NCBI GenBank assembly: GCA_002779065.1
Contig: PEXL01000025.1
Span: 1-20,757 of the forward strand
DNA from: Candidatus Diapherotrites archaeon CG08_land_8_20_14_0_20_34_12
GTDB lineage: Archaea > Iainarchaeota > Iainarchaeia > Iainarchaeales > 0-14-0-20-34-12
DNA length: 20,757 nt
Direction: 5' to 3'
Part shown: positions 1 to 5,432 of the stretch, one piece after another
How positions within the stretch are numbered: position 1 is the stretch's first letter
How the letters are laid out: the number at the start of each line of letters is the position of its first letter
Translations under genes and position numbers: made by a program
The notes under the pieces: generated by a model
Databases searched by the model: none
What the model was told of the DNA's origin: nothing
The model's input: the letters and a program-made list of their open reading frames with translations, nothing else

Positions 1-29
1 AAAGAAAAGAGAGTTGAGGTGTGTCAGAG

Positions 30-100
30 AAAAGAAACCTAAAAAAAGAAAAGAGAAAATAGGTTTGTAAGAGAAAAGAGAACTACTAAAAAGAAACCTA
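30..100. repeat. Purine-rich low-complexity stretch with a 12-bp direct repeat
   Basis: The first 100 bases are almost pure purine on the plus strand and hold no gene. AAAAGAAACCTA occurs at 30-41 and again at 89-100. AAACCT at 35-40 can also pair with AGGTTT at 61-66. The stretch lies directly 3' of the antitoxin-like gene, so on the minus strand it is a pyrimidine/T-rich tract that could end transcription. No stronger function can be read from it. Confidence 0.4.
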
Positions 101-418
101 TTAGGCTGTCTGGCTCTTAACCTCAATCGCGATTTTGGTTAAAGATTCCGGATAAATTTCAACCAACTCGCCCTTTTTTATTAGCATTATTTCATCAAGC
201 TGCTTAGGCAAGCGCACTATTTTAGATTCTCCTAAAATGCCTATTTTAGCAATAATCGGATTTTTCTGCAATTTTCTAATAACCAAAACTTTATTTATAT
301 CATCCGAATACTCAATCCTTTTGCAACTTGGGCACTGCCAGCCTTTTACCTGAAAACCCTGAACATTGAAATCCTTTTGCTTAGCTGTTTTCCCACAAAC
401 ACAGTTTATCTTATTCAT
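101..418 (-). CDS. MqsA/YgiT-like zinc finger plus SpoVT-AbrB antitoxin candidate
   Basis: A 105-residue protein. The N-terminal third carries a CxC pair (C6, C8) and a CPSC pair (C29, C32) framing VKGWQCPSC, which looks like the YgiT/MqsA-type zinc-binding fold. Residues about 50-95 (KIGILGESKIVRLPKQLDEI, then a KKGE turn) look like a SpoVT/AbrB swapped-hairpin DNA-binding domain. In known type II modules such proteins bind the toxin through the zinc part and the operator through the other domain; that role is inferred here. The ATG at 418 was chosen because it overlaps the stop of the upstream toxin-like gene (ATGAATAA, 411-418), a typical translational coupling. A longer form from 463 would read through the toxin tail. 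The CxC spacing is tighter than the usual CxxC. The family call is fairly safe, the partner specificity is not. Confidence 0.72.
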   Translation of the reverse strand: MNKINCVCGKTAKQKDFNVQGFQVKGWQCPSCKRIEYSDDINKVLVIRKLQKNPIIAKIGILGESKIVRLPKQLDEIMLIKKGELVEIYPESLTKIAIEVKSQTA

Positions 419-779
419 ATTTTTCACCAAACATTTGCTTTTTGAAGGTAAACATTCCGGCATGCCTTATGCGCCAATACCCTGGGCCTCCATAATTCAT
501 CATTCTTTCCACTACAACCTTCAAAACTTTTTTGCCTTTTCTTATGCATTTCTCAATAATTTCTTTTCTTCTTCTGCTCCTTGCACAATCAAAACCATTT
601 TCCAAAACATATTGAACATCTGAAAAATCCAAACACAAACATTCCAATTCTTGAAATGCTTCTTGCGTAGCTGTTTTGATTGGGATGCCTTTATACTTAG
701 CCTTAAAGATATCTTTATAGATATCTAGTAGAATATCTTTAAATATATATGTTGATTTATTTTTAGAATAATTACGCAT
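411..779 (-). CDS. DUF4258/RelE-like toxin candidate of a type II TA pair
   Basis: A 122-residue basic protein. The core at about 50-110 reads DFSDVQYVLENGFDC, then RRRKEII (69-75), KVLKVVVERM and YWRIRHAGMF with H107. This layout (a 'vl..G' helix, then positively charged strands and a late histidine) resembles DUF4258-type mRNA-interferase-like toxins, which often sit next to YgiT zinc-finger antitoxins. The assignment is by pattern only. The start at 779 has GAGGT seven bases upstream on the minus strand, whereas the in-frame upstream start at 815 lacks such support. An AT-rich promoter-like TTTAAAATAAAAG lies near 820-832. The gene is first in a two-gene operon and its stop overlaps the antitoxin start. 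Toxin-first order fits MqsRA-like modules. The N-terminal helix contains a DI repeat (KDILLDIYKDIF) that also makes AGATATCT palindromes in the DNA. Confidence 0.62.
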   Translation of the reverse strand: MRNYSKNKSTYIFKDILLDIYKDIFKAKYKGIPIKTATQEAFQELECLCLDFSDVQYVLENGFDCARSRRRKEIIEKCIRKGKKVLKVVVERMMNYGGPGYWRIRHAGMFTFKKQMFGEKYE

Positions 780-913
780 TATACCAACCTCTAGCAATAA
801 CAAAACAAGCAACAAATAGCTTTTATTTTAAATTGCTAAGATTAGTAAACTCCTGAATTTATTTTTTCTTAGAAGCAAGCACAATAATATTAAGTAATTG
901 AACAAATTAGATT

Positions 914-1306
914 CTAATTCTGCCTGATAAAATCTTCCAGCGAAAGGCCATTTTCCAAAGCGTCATCTTTTGAAATCAGGAAACCTTTCTTATTCTGCTT
1001 GAATTGGCCTAGCTTTAAGAAACGCCAGCCCTTGCTTGTGATCTTCCAGGCGATGCATAAATTGATATGGGCATTTTTTGCCCATTTTATAAGCTCAAAC
1101 ATCTGCTCATTCTTTATGTTTAAATAAGCTCCGGCTTGGGCCTTGCATTCAATCGCATATTTATTTTTAGGGCTCATTGCAACTATATCCGGCGTTGGAA
1201 GGTCTATTTTGCCAGATCCTGCAGATCTAACCACAGAAAAGCCTCTTTCTGCAAATAGATAAAGTAATTCCCTTTCTGCATTGGCTCCTTTGTCGTAATA
1301 GGCCAT
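914..1306 (-). CDS. hjc: Archaeal Holliday junction resolvase Hjc
   Basis: A 130-residue protein that should cut four-way DNA junctions in recombination and fork restart, acting as a homodimer on DNA. It has the Hjc nuclease signature in order: an N-terminal KGxxAEREL segment with E11, RSAGSGKIDLPTPDIVA with D40, and AIECKA with E53 and K55, the PD-(D/E)XK set of metal ligands and lysine. The length matches the family. The start at 1306 was preferred to 1354 because AAGGT lies about eight bases upstream and the protein then begins MAYYDKGANAEREL like its relatives. A TATA-like TTTATATATG lies near 1350-1360. The gene is divergent from the DUF167 gene at 1425. The C-terminal 30 residues are less conserved in character. 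Confidence 0.9.
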   Translation of the reverse strand: MAYYDKGANAERELLYLFAERGFSVVRSAGSGKIDLPTPDIVAMSPKNKYAIECKAQAGAYLNIKNEQMFELIKWAKNAHINLCIAWKITSKGWRFLKLGQFKQNKKGFLISKDDALENGLSLEDFIRQN

Positions 1307-1424
1307 TAGAATACCTTTTTTAATTGAATGTAAGAAAGAGTAGTTTATAAACATATATAAATCGGTGTATTAACACTGCAATGTTTATTGGAAGATTTAG
1401 AGTTTAATTGATCATTCTTAATAT
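1307..1424. promoter_or_regulatory. Divergent promoter region between hjc and the DUF167 gene
   Basis: This 118-bp gap separates two genes transcribed away from each other. The hjc side shows a TATA-like element about 45 bases before its ATG, followed by a purine-rich ribosome binding site (AAAAAGGT). The DUF167 side has AT-rich sequence (TTAATATATG) running into its ATG and no evident ribosome binding site, so it may be leaderless. A small inverted repeat, GTGT-ATTA-ACAC, lies near 1366-1377. Confidence 0.4.
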
Positions 1425-1688
1425 ATGATAATTAACGCTAAAGTGATTCCTAACAGCAAAGGCTTTGGGATTTGCTTTGATTCTGAGAAGGATTTGTTTA
1501 AAATTCATCTGAAATCAAGGCCTGAAAATGGCAAGGCAAATCTTGAGCTTGTTAAGGAATTGCGGAAGCTTTGTAATTGTGAAGTAAGGATTTTGAAGGG
1601 AAAAACAAGCAAGAGTAAGGTCATTGACCTTGATTGCTCTGCTGCTGTTTTAAATTCCTTGAAATTAAACTCTAATTTTCTAGAATAA
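1425..1688 (+). CDS. DUF167 (YggU-like) family protein
   Basis: An 87-residue protein that matches DUF167/YggU in sequence pattern: AKVIPNSK near the N-terminus, then FKIHLKSRPENGKANLELVK (about 27-46) and a GKTSKSKVIDL strand (about 65-75). The PENGKAN loop is the family hallmark. The family is widespread in bacteria, archaea and eukaryotes as a small alpha/beta protein, and its biochemical role is not firmly known. The gene ends at 1688 exactly where the palindrome cluster before dnaG begins: the outer arm of that cluster includes this stop codon. No ribosome binding site is seen, and the start is fixed by the ATG in an AT-rich promoter context. Confidence 0.82.
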   Translation: MIINAKVIPNSKGFGICFDSEKDLFKIHLKSRPENGKANLELVKELRKLCNCEVRILKGKTSKSKVIDLDCSAAVLNSLKLNSNFLE

Positions 1689-1788
1689 ATTTTACTTTTG
1701 TAAAAAGTAAAAAATCAATGATTTTTTACTGTTGCAAAACCTTTTGGTTTTGCGGTAAAATTAAATTTTTTACCTGAAGTAAAATTTA
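1686..1788. repeat. Nested palindrome cluster upstream of dnaG
   Basis: Several perfect inverted repeats are packed into about 100 bases. An outer pair TAAATTTTACTT (1686-1697) and AAGTAAAATTTA (1777-1788) encloses everything. Inside are TTTTACTTT/AAAGTAAAA (1690-1698/1704-1712), AGTAAAAAATCA/TGATTTTTTACT (1706-1717/1719-1730), GCAAAACC-TTTT-GGTTTTGC (1734-1753) closed further by TTTTAC/GTAAAA, and GGTAAAA/TTTTACC (1754-1760/1768-1774). The arms share a TTTTACY/RGTAAAA core, so alternative pairings are possible. It sits between the DUF167 stop and the dnaG ribosome binding site. It may be a terminator plus structured leader, a small palindromic repeat element, or an operator array. Confidence 0.85.
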
Positions 1789-1812
1789 AATAATATAAAA
1801 AAAGGTGAATTT

Positions 1813-3066
1813 ATGGCAAAAACATATATTAACACTGCCAAATACGAAGTCCTAATAAACTTCAGAATTGAAGGTATGGTAGAAAAACACGATATTGTAG
1901 GAGCAGTATTTGGCCAGAGTGAAGGTCTTGTAGGAGAAGACCTCGATCTTAGGGAATTGCAAAATTCAGGAAAGATCGGAAGGATTGAAATAAATCAGCG
2001 AACGCAAGAAGGCAATACTTTTGGTGATTTGATTATTCCTAGTTCAATGGATATGGTTGAAACATGCATTCTTGCTGCGGCAATTGAAACTGTTGATAAG
2101 GTTGGACCTTACAAATCAGTATTCAAGGCTGTAAGCATACAGGATATGAGATCCAAGAAAAGAGAATTCATTACACAAAGGGCTGTTGCTTTATTGCAGA
2201 AATTATTGCATGAAGAAATGCCTGACTCTACTGAAATAGCTGAGAGGGTAAAGAATGAGGTAAAGAAAAGCCAGGTAACGAGTTATGGCAAGGATAAATT
2301 GCCAGCCGGGCCATCAATTGAAGAAAGCAATTCAATAATTTTGGTTGAAGGAAGGGCTGATGTCTTGAACATGCTAAAACACAACATCAAGAATGTTGTA
2401 GGAATGCATGGGGGAAATATACCGCCAAGCATTGCTGAATTAGCACAGAAAAAGCAGGTAATAGCATTCATTGACGGAGACAGGGGCGGAGACCTGATAA
2501 TCAGAAAATTAATGGGTACGGCAAAAATAGATTACATTGCCAGGGCTCCTGACGGCAAGGAAGTAGAGGAATTAACAAGGAAGGAAATAGAGATGGCATT
2601 AAGAAAGAAATTCCCTGCTGCCAACAATGCAAGGGAAAGATATGAGCAAGCGGAATATAGGCCATCCTATGACCCAAGGCCTGCTAAAAGGGTTGAAAGG
2701 CCTGAAAGCTTTGAAAGATCTACTACTGCACAGGGAGCAGAACAAGCAGCAGAACCTGTTGTTGCAACAGCAGCTGCTGTTGAGGCTCCAATGCCTGATA
2801 AATTCCCTACAATCTTGGCTTCAATAAAAGGAAGCTTGACTGCTAAATTGCTAAATGCAGGATATGAAGAAATAGAAACAGTAAATGTCCGAGATTTAGT
2901 AAAAAGCATAACTAAAGATAAGGGAATTAAAGCAGTTGTCTTTGATGGAATCATAACAAAGAGATTGTTGGATACATGTGAAGAATCTGGCGTGGATTTC
3001 CTTGTGGGAATCAAGAAAGGCAATGTAAAAGAAGGCAATAAAACAAGGATTATTGCTGCAGAGTAA
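1813..3066 (+). CDS. dnaG: Archaeal DnaG-like primase / exosome-associated Toprim protein
   Basis: A 417-residue archaeal DnaG. In archaea this protein is a core partner of the RNA exosome and has weak primase activity. It starts MAKTYINTAKYEVLINFRIE and has a conserved N-terminal domain to about 150. The Toprim domain at about 172-260 has IILVEGRADVLNML (E179), HGGNIP and VIAFIDGDRGGD (D221, D223), the acidic metal-binding set. A linker of about 280-330 is rich in R, P, E, A and Q and probably disordered. A C-terminal domain (about 331-417) ends the protein. AGGTGA nine bases upstream of the ATG supports the start. It follows the palindrome cluster, which may control it, and a strong hairpin plus T-tract follows its stop. 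Confidence 0.93.
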   Translation: MAKTYINTAKYEVLINFRIEGMVEKHDIVGAVFGQSEGLVGEDLDLRELQNSGKIGRIEINQRTQEGNTFGDLIIPSSMDMVETCILAAAIETVDKVGPYKSVFKAVSIQDMRSKKREFITQRAVALLQKLLHEEMPDSTEIAERVKNEVKKSQVTSYGKDKLPAGPSIEESNSIILVEGRADVLNMLKHNIKNVVGMHGGNIPPSIAELAQKKQVIAFIDGDRGGDLIIRKLMGTAKIDYIARAPDGKEVEELTRKEIEMALRKKFPAANNARERYEQAEYRPSYDPRPAKRVERPESFERSTTAQGAEQAAEPVVATAAAVEAPMPDKFPTILASIKGSLTAKLLNAGYEEIETVNVRDLVKSITKDKGIKAVVFDGIITKRLLDTCEESGVDFLVGIKKGNVKEGNKTRIIAAE

Positions 3067-3080
3067 AGGTTTTTTATAAA

Positions 3081-3126
3081 ATTGCTGATGCTAGATAGTG
3101 TCAGCAATCTACTTTATTTTTTTATA
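3081..3126 (+). terminator. Hairpin and T-rich tract after dnaG
   Basis: ATTGCTGA (3081-3088) and TCAGCAAT (3101-3108) form a perfect 8-bp stem with a 12-base loop, followed by CTACTTTATTTTTTTAT. The position, 15 bases after the dnaG stop, fits a transcription terminator. In archaea the T-rich run is the better predictor and the stem may be secondary. Confidence 0.6.
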
Positions 3127-3187
3127 ATAAAACAAAAATAAAATACAGTGATAGCACTTATTAATTTATTGGCATATAATTTAAGTT

Positions 3188-3829
3188 ATGCCAAAAGGAC
3201 CGAGAAGAAACCCCATTAAATTCAAGAGGATAAGAGGGGACCATGCTATAGTCAGCGAGGTTCCAAAAAGCAGAATAAGATTTGCAACAAGGAGAAGAGT
3301 AATAGAAAGATGGTCAAAGAATAAGTTGGATGTGACAGAAGTTGCCCTTTATAGCCATGCACACACCCTTGCACATCTGCTTTTTCCAAGAAATTTTGTA
3401 AAACCCATAGCTAGCGCAATCGATGGGTCTGCACATTATTCTGAACTGAGAGATATTGATGAAGCCAGCAGAACTGGGATAATAGATTTCTATAAAACTT
3501 CTAGATGGGAAAAATATTTGAATCATACCGATAGAATTTATTCTAATGATAAAGTAAGGGATAGAAGTATAGCCCTTAGACAAGCAGGAATTTTTGTAAA
3601 TACTAAGCCCATGAATATTGGATTTGATAAAATAGGGGAACCAGTATTTTTTGAAATAGCCTGTGTTAGTCCTAGGCTTCTCAAGAAATACATTCAAAAA
3701 AAAGTAGGAAATGGAACTTTGAAGAAAAAGCAGACAATGGAACTTCTCGGGGAAATTGAACGTTTAGCACAAAGATCGCCTAATCCTCATTTGATTGACA
3801 CCCATGATAAATCAGGACAGTTGCTTTAG
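3188..3829 (+). CDS. Unassigned 213-residue protein
   Basis: I do not recognise a family. The N-terminal 40 residues are strongly basic (PKGPRRNPIKFKRIRG, then RFATRRRVIERW) and could bind nucleic acid or ribosomes. The middle has an AHTLAHLLFPRNFVKPIASA segment, and near 140-165 MNIGFDKIGEPVFFEIACV, which looks like a beta-hairpin core. The C-terminal 50 residues are helical and charged. No signal peptide, membrane segment or metal motif is visible. The ATG at 3188 has no clear ribosome binding site; AT-rich TATTAATTTATT about 30 bases upstream could be the promoter. It stands alone between terminators at 3081 and 3938. Normal codon use and clean reading support a real gene. Confidence 0.7.
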   Translation: MPKGPRRNPIKFKRIRGDHAIVSEVPKSRIRFATRRRVIERWSKNKLDVTEVALYSHAHTLAHLLFPRNFVKPIASAIDGSAHYSELRDIDEASRTGIIDFYKTSRWEKYLNHTDRIYSNDKVRDRSIALRQAGIFVNTKPMNIGFDKIGEPVFFEIACVSPRLLKKYIQKKVGNGTLKKKQTMELLGEIERLAQRSPNPHLIDTHDKSGQLL

Positions 3830-3937
3830 AATAAGAATGCCTCACTCGTTTCAACAACTAATTAGGACAGGACAAGGAACTTATTCAGCAAATCTTCTTG
3901 CAGTAATTACTTGAATAATTGCAAAAAATTTGAAAAA

Positions 3938-3975
3938 AAAGGGAAGAATTCTTCCCTTTACTTATTTTTTATTTT
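3938..3975. terminator. Bidirectional palindromic terminator
   Basis: AAAGGGAAGAATTCTTCCCTTT (3938-3959) is a perfect 22-base palindrome. An A8 run precedes it and T-runs follow, so either strand shows a stem with a T-tail. It lies between the plus-strand gene ending at 3829 and the minus-strand gene ending at 3969, the expected site for a shared terminator. A hairpin of the same design occurs at 15997-16016. Confidence 0.72.
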
Positions 3976-4370
3976 TTTAGTTTAAAGTCTTTTTTTGCCG
4001 GAACCATCATTTTTGATGGCAAATTGTAGATTACAAAACCTAAAATTAAAATAGCAATCCAGATGAACAATGCAGCAACCGGTTTAATCAATACAATGTA
4101 AAGCTGCTTTCCATTTAATGCTGCTTGCTCAGGCTTCACAAATAAGCCAAAGGCTTCAAATGCCATTGTTTTACATTCTTTAAAGAATACATCATCTCCT
4201 TTTGCGATATTTAAACAACCATCAATTGTTTTGATATTGCCCCATGCTTCAAACATCTCTGCTGCTGCCATAAAAAACATGAGTATTGCAGCAAAAACAA
4301 TAAAAGCGCCCATCAGCTTTATTAGCTGAATCTGCTGGCCGCCAACCCTTACATTCATTAAGCCTTGCAT
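3969..4370 (-). CDS. Unassigned two-pass membrane protein
   Basis: A 133-residue protein with two hydrophobic helices, about 18-38 and 91-115. The segment between them (about 40-90) holds two cysteines, C52 and C66, that could form a disulfide if the loop faces outward. The tail is basic (PAKKDFKLKK), which suggests a cytoplasmic C-terminus. I see no enzyme motif. The ATG at 4370 has GGTGG about six bases upstream on the minus strand; an alternative ATG lies four codons in. A TATA-like ATATAAAAGT near 4411-4420 and a 7-bp inverted repeat (4394-4413) between it and the start suggest a regulated promoter. The gene ends just past the shared terminator at 3938-3959. Confidence 0.68.
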   Translation of the reverse strand: MQGLMNVRVGGQQIQLIKLMGAFIVFAAILMFFMAAAEMFEAWGNIKTIDGCLNIAKGDDVFFKECKTMAFEAFGLFVKPEQAALNGKQLYIVLIKPVAALFIWIAILILGFVIYNLPSKMMVPAKKDFKLKK

Positions 4371-4393
4371 TTTAAACCACCATCAGCATAAAT

Positions 4394-4420
4394 AGTACTC
4401 ATAATAGAGTACTTTTATAT
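4394..4420 (-). promoter_or_regulatory. TATA-like box with overlapping inverted-repeat operator candidate
   Basis: On the minus strand ATATAAAAGT (4420-4411) resembles an archaeal TATA box. Overlapping its 3' end are AGTACTC and GAGTACT (plus-strand 4394-4400 and 4407-4413), a perfect 7-bp inverted repeat with a 6-base spacer. A dimeric repressor bound here would cover the TATA element and start site of the membrane-protein gene that begins at 4370. Confidence 0.45.
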
Positions 4421-4752
4421 GTGAATTACCATAACCTAACTATGTTAGGAATTATGGCTTCTTGCCACCAATCACCAATTTCAAGTTTTGTGGAACGATA
4501 CACACTTGGATTGGATGTGCTTTACACAAACGATAATCCCTACCGCAATCGTTCTATTAGTTATTACTCAATTGCCTTTTATATTCTTTTCGATTATTTG
4601 CCAATTCATCTATAACCCTATAAATTTAAGTCATAGACTTCTGAGTAATAAAGTTAAATATTGCTATCTACAAAATAGTGATATATTAATCGTTTCTTTT
4701 TCTTTTGGCAACGTACATTTTCTTTTTCTTTTTTAAAGAAAAAGAAAAGGCC
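4421..4752. other. Non-coding stretch with RNA-like secondary structure
   Basis: I see no convincing gene here; the short open frames have unlikely composition and no start signals. There is structure, though. A 12-bp stem with a 2-base bulge spans 4429-4457 (CCATAACCTAAC against GTTAGG-AA-TTATGG, loop TAT). GAACGAT at 4493-4499 pairs with ATCGTTC at 4548-4554 around a small CACA/TGTG stem, and AACGATA is repeated at 4494 and 4529. A pyrimidine/purine 14-bp palindrome lies at 4718-4748. A structured RNA or decayed element is possible. Confidence 0.35.
4718..4748. repeat. Perfect 14-bp pyrimidine/purine inverted repeat before tRNA-Val
   Basis: TTTTCTTTTTCTTT (4718-4731), loop TTT, then AAAGAAAAAGAAAA (4735-4748) end only four bases before the tRNA. 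A similar pyrimidine run, TTTCTTTTTCTTTT, lies just upstream at 4693-4706. It could act as a terminator insulating the tRNA, or be part of its AT-rich upstream region. Confidence 0.6.
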
Positions 4753-4825
4753 GGGCTCGTGGTCTAGCGGTTATGATACCACCCTTACACGGTGGGGGTC
4801 AAGAGTTCGAATCTCTTCGGGCCCA
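4753..4825 (+). tRNA. tRNA-Val (anticodon TAC)
   Basis: A full cloverleaf of 73 bases. GGGCTCG at the 5' end pairs with CGGGCCC at 4818-4824, with one G-T pair, and the discriminator is A4825. The anticodon arm is CCACC-CTTACAC-GGTGG, giving anticodon TAC, which reads valine GTA-type codons. The T-arm loop has TTCGAAT. CCA is not encoded. There is no intron. The upstream flank carries the 14-bp pyrimidine/purine palindrome. Confidence 0.95.
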
Positions 4826-4887
4826 TTTAATATTTAATAACTAATTTAAAAGAATCAGAAAATCGGTGCTTTCTTGCTAAATTTAAA

Positions 4888-5091
4888 TCATCCAAGGAAT
4901 ACCTTAATTCTCCGCCCCTGGTGGAATAGAATGTTTTTGATTTTATCCTCAGCATCAGACATGCATAAGGGTTTTGCTATGGGCCTGCCCTTAAATTTAA
5001 CTGCAATTGGAATGCTGTGGGTTCCATTAAATCTGAATTCCCTAACCCTTTTTAACGCCATTTTAAAAGCCGCCCTAAACCTTCCTTTCAT
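4888..5091 (-). CDS. Small basic unassigned protein
   Basis: A 67-residue basic protein starting MKGRFRAAFKMALKRVREF, with a middle segment GTHSIPIAVKFKGRPIAKPL and a tail HQGRRIKVFLG. I do not recognise the family. Composition (many K/R, regular hydrophobics) and clean codon use on this strand look coding, while the overlapping plus-strand frame (4874-5104) looks like its shadow. The ATG at 5091 lies about 26 bases from the centre of an AT-rich element (5114-5120) that also lies about 24 bases from the ATG of the divergent gene at 5141. Both mRNAs could therefore be leaderless and share the promoter. A nucleic-acid or ribosome-binding role is only a guess from the charge. Confidence 0.55.
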   Translation of the reverse strand: MKGRFRAAFKMALKRVREFRFNGTHSIPIAVKFKGRPIAKPLCMSDAEDKIKNILFHQGRRIKVFLG

Positions 5092-5140
5092 AATTCAATG
5101 TTAGCAAAAACAATTTATTAAACAAACACTTTACTTTGTT
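5092..5140. promoter_or_regulatory. Compact bidirectional promoter
   Basis: Only 49 bases separate two divergent start codons. The near-palindromic CAATTTATTAAAC (5111-5123) is the only TATA-like element and sits midway: its centre is about 24 bases from the plus ATG and about 26 from the minus ATG. No ribosome binding site exists on either side. This is the spacing expected for two leaderless transcripts driven from one TATA region. Confidence 0.5.
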
Positions 5141-5320
5141 ATGGCAGGGAAAAAACCAATCAAGATTGATATGCTTGTTACCGGGCCTGGCGGTGAATTA
5201 ATGTTCAAGACGGTTGAAGTAACTCCAGATAATGTAAAAGAGCTGCTTGAAACAACAACTGATCCTGTCATAAAACATAATTTAAAGAAGGAGCTTAAAA
5301 ATAAAAGAATTAGTTTTTAA
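5141..5320 (+). CDS. Small unassigned protein, 59 residues
   Basis: A short gene reading MAGKKPIKIDMLVTGPGGEL, then FKTVEVTPDNVKELLETTTD and a lysine-rich tail ending KNKRISF. The pattern of an amphipathic strand, a GPGGE turn, a second strand and then a helix (TPDNVKELLE) looks like a folded small domain, and codon use is normal. I do not recognise a family. There is no ribosome binding site; an AT element at 5114-5120, about 24 bases upstream, fits a leaderless start. It is divergent from the 67-residue gene at 5091 and lies 37 bases before tRNA-Gly(GCC), so the two may be close transcription units. At this length, coding status rests on composition and start context. Confidence 0.62.
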   Translation: MAGKKPIKIDMLVTGPGGELMFKTVEVTPDNVKELLETTTDPVIKHNLKKELKNKRISF

Positions 5321-5357
5321 TACCATTTCAGGGAATTTATTTAATCAGAAAAAGCAT

Positions 5358-5430
5358 GCGGCCATAGTCTATCGGCTGATGATTCAACCTTGCCAAGGTT
5401 GGGAGCCGGGTTCGACTCCCGGTGGCCGCA
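5358..5430 (+). tRNA. tRNA-Gly (anticodon GCC)
   Basis: A 73-base cloverleaf. GCGGCCA pairs with TGGCCGC (5423-5429), with discriminator A5430. The anticodon arm is CAACC-TTGCCAA-GGTTG, giving anticodon GCC for GGC/GGT glycine codons. The T-arm is CCGGG-TTCGACT-CCCGG. There is no intron and no encoded CCA. It ends two bases before the stop of the convergent membrane-protein gene. A second glycine tRNA (TCC) is at 8738. Confidence 0.95.
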
Positions 5431-5432
5431 TT

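Noticed and set aside
706..745. AGATATCT palindromes as an operator
   Set aside because: They fall inside the toxin-like gene and follow from its KDI/LDI codon repeats.
1686..1788. CRISPR-like repeats
   Set aside because: The repeats are short, inverted and nested, with no regular spacers, and no cas gene is in the window.
2667..3107. Long minus-strand open frame opposite dnaG
   Set aside because: It mirrors the alanine/glutamine-rich linker and C-terminal domain of dnaG; Ser/Leu-rich composition and no start signal mark it as a shadow.
4421..4736. Two overlapping plus-strand frames (4421-4615 and 4488-4736)
   Set aside because: They overlap each other, have no ribosome binding site, and end in the pyrimidine palindrome; composition is not coding-like.
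4874..5104. Plus-strand frame of 76 codons
   Set aside because: It is opposite the more coding-like 67-residue minus-strand gene and lacks a promoter or ribosome binding site.
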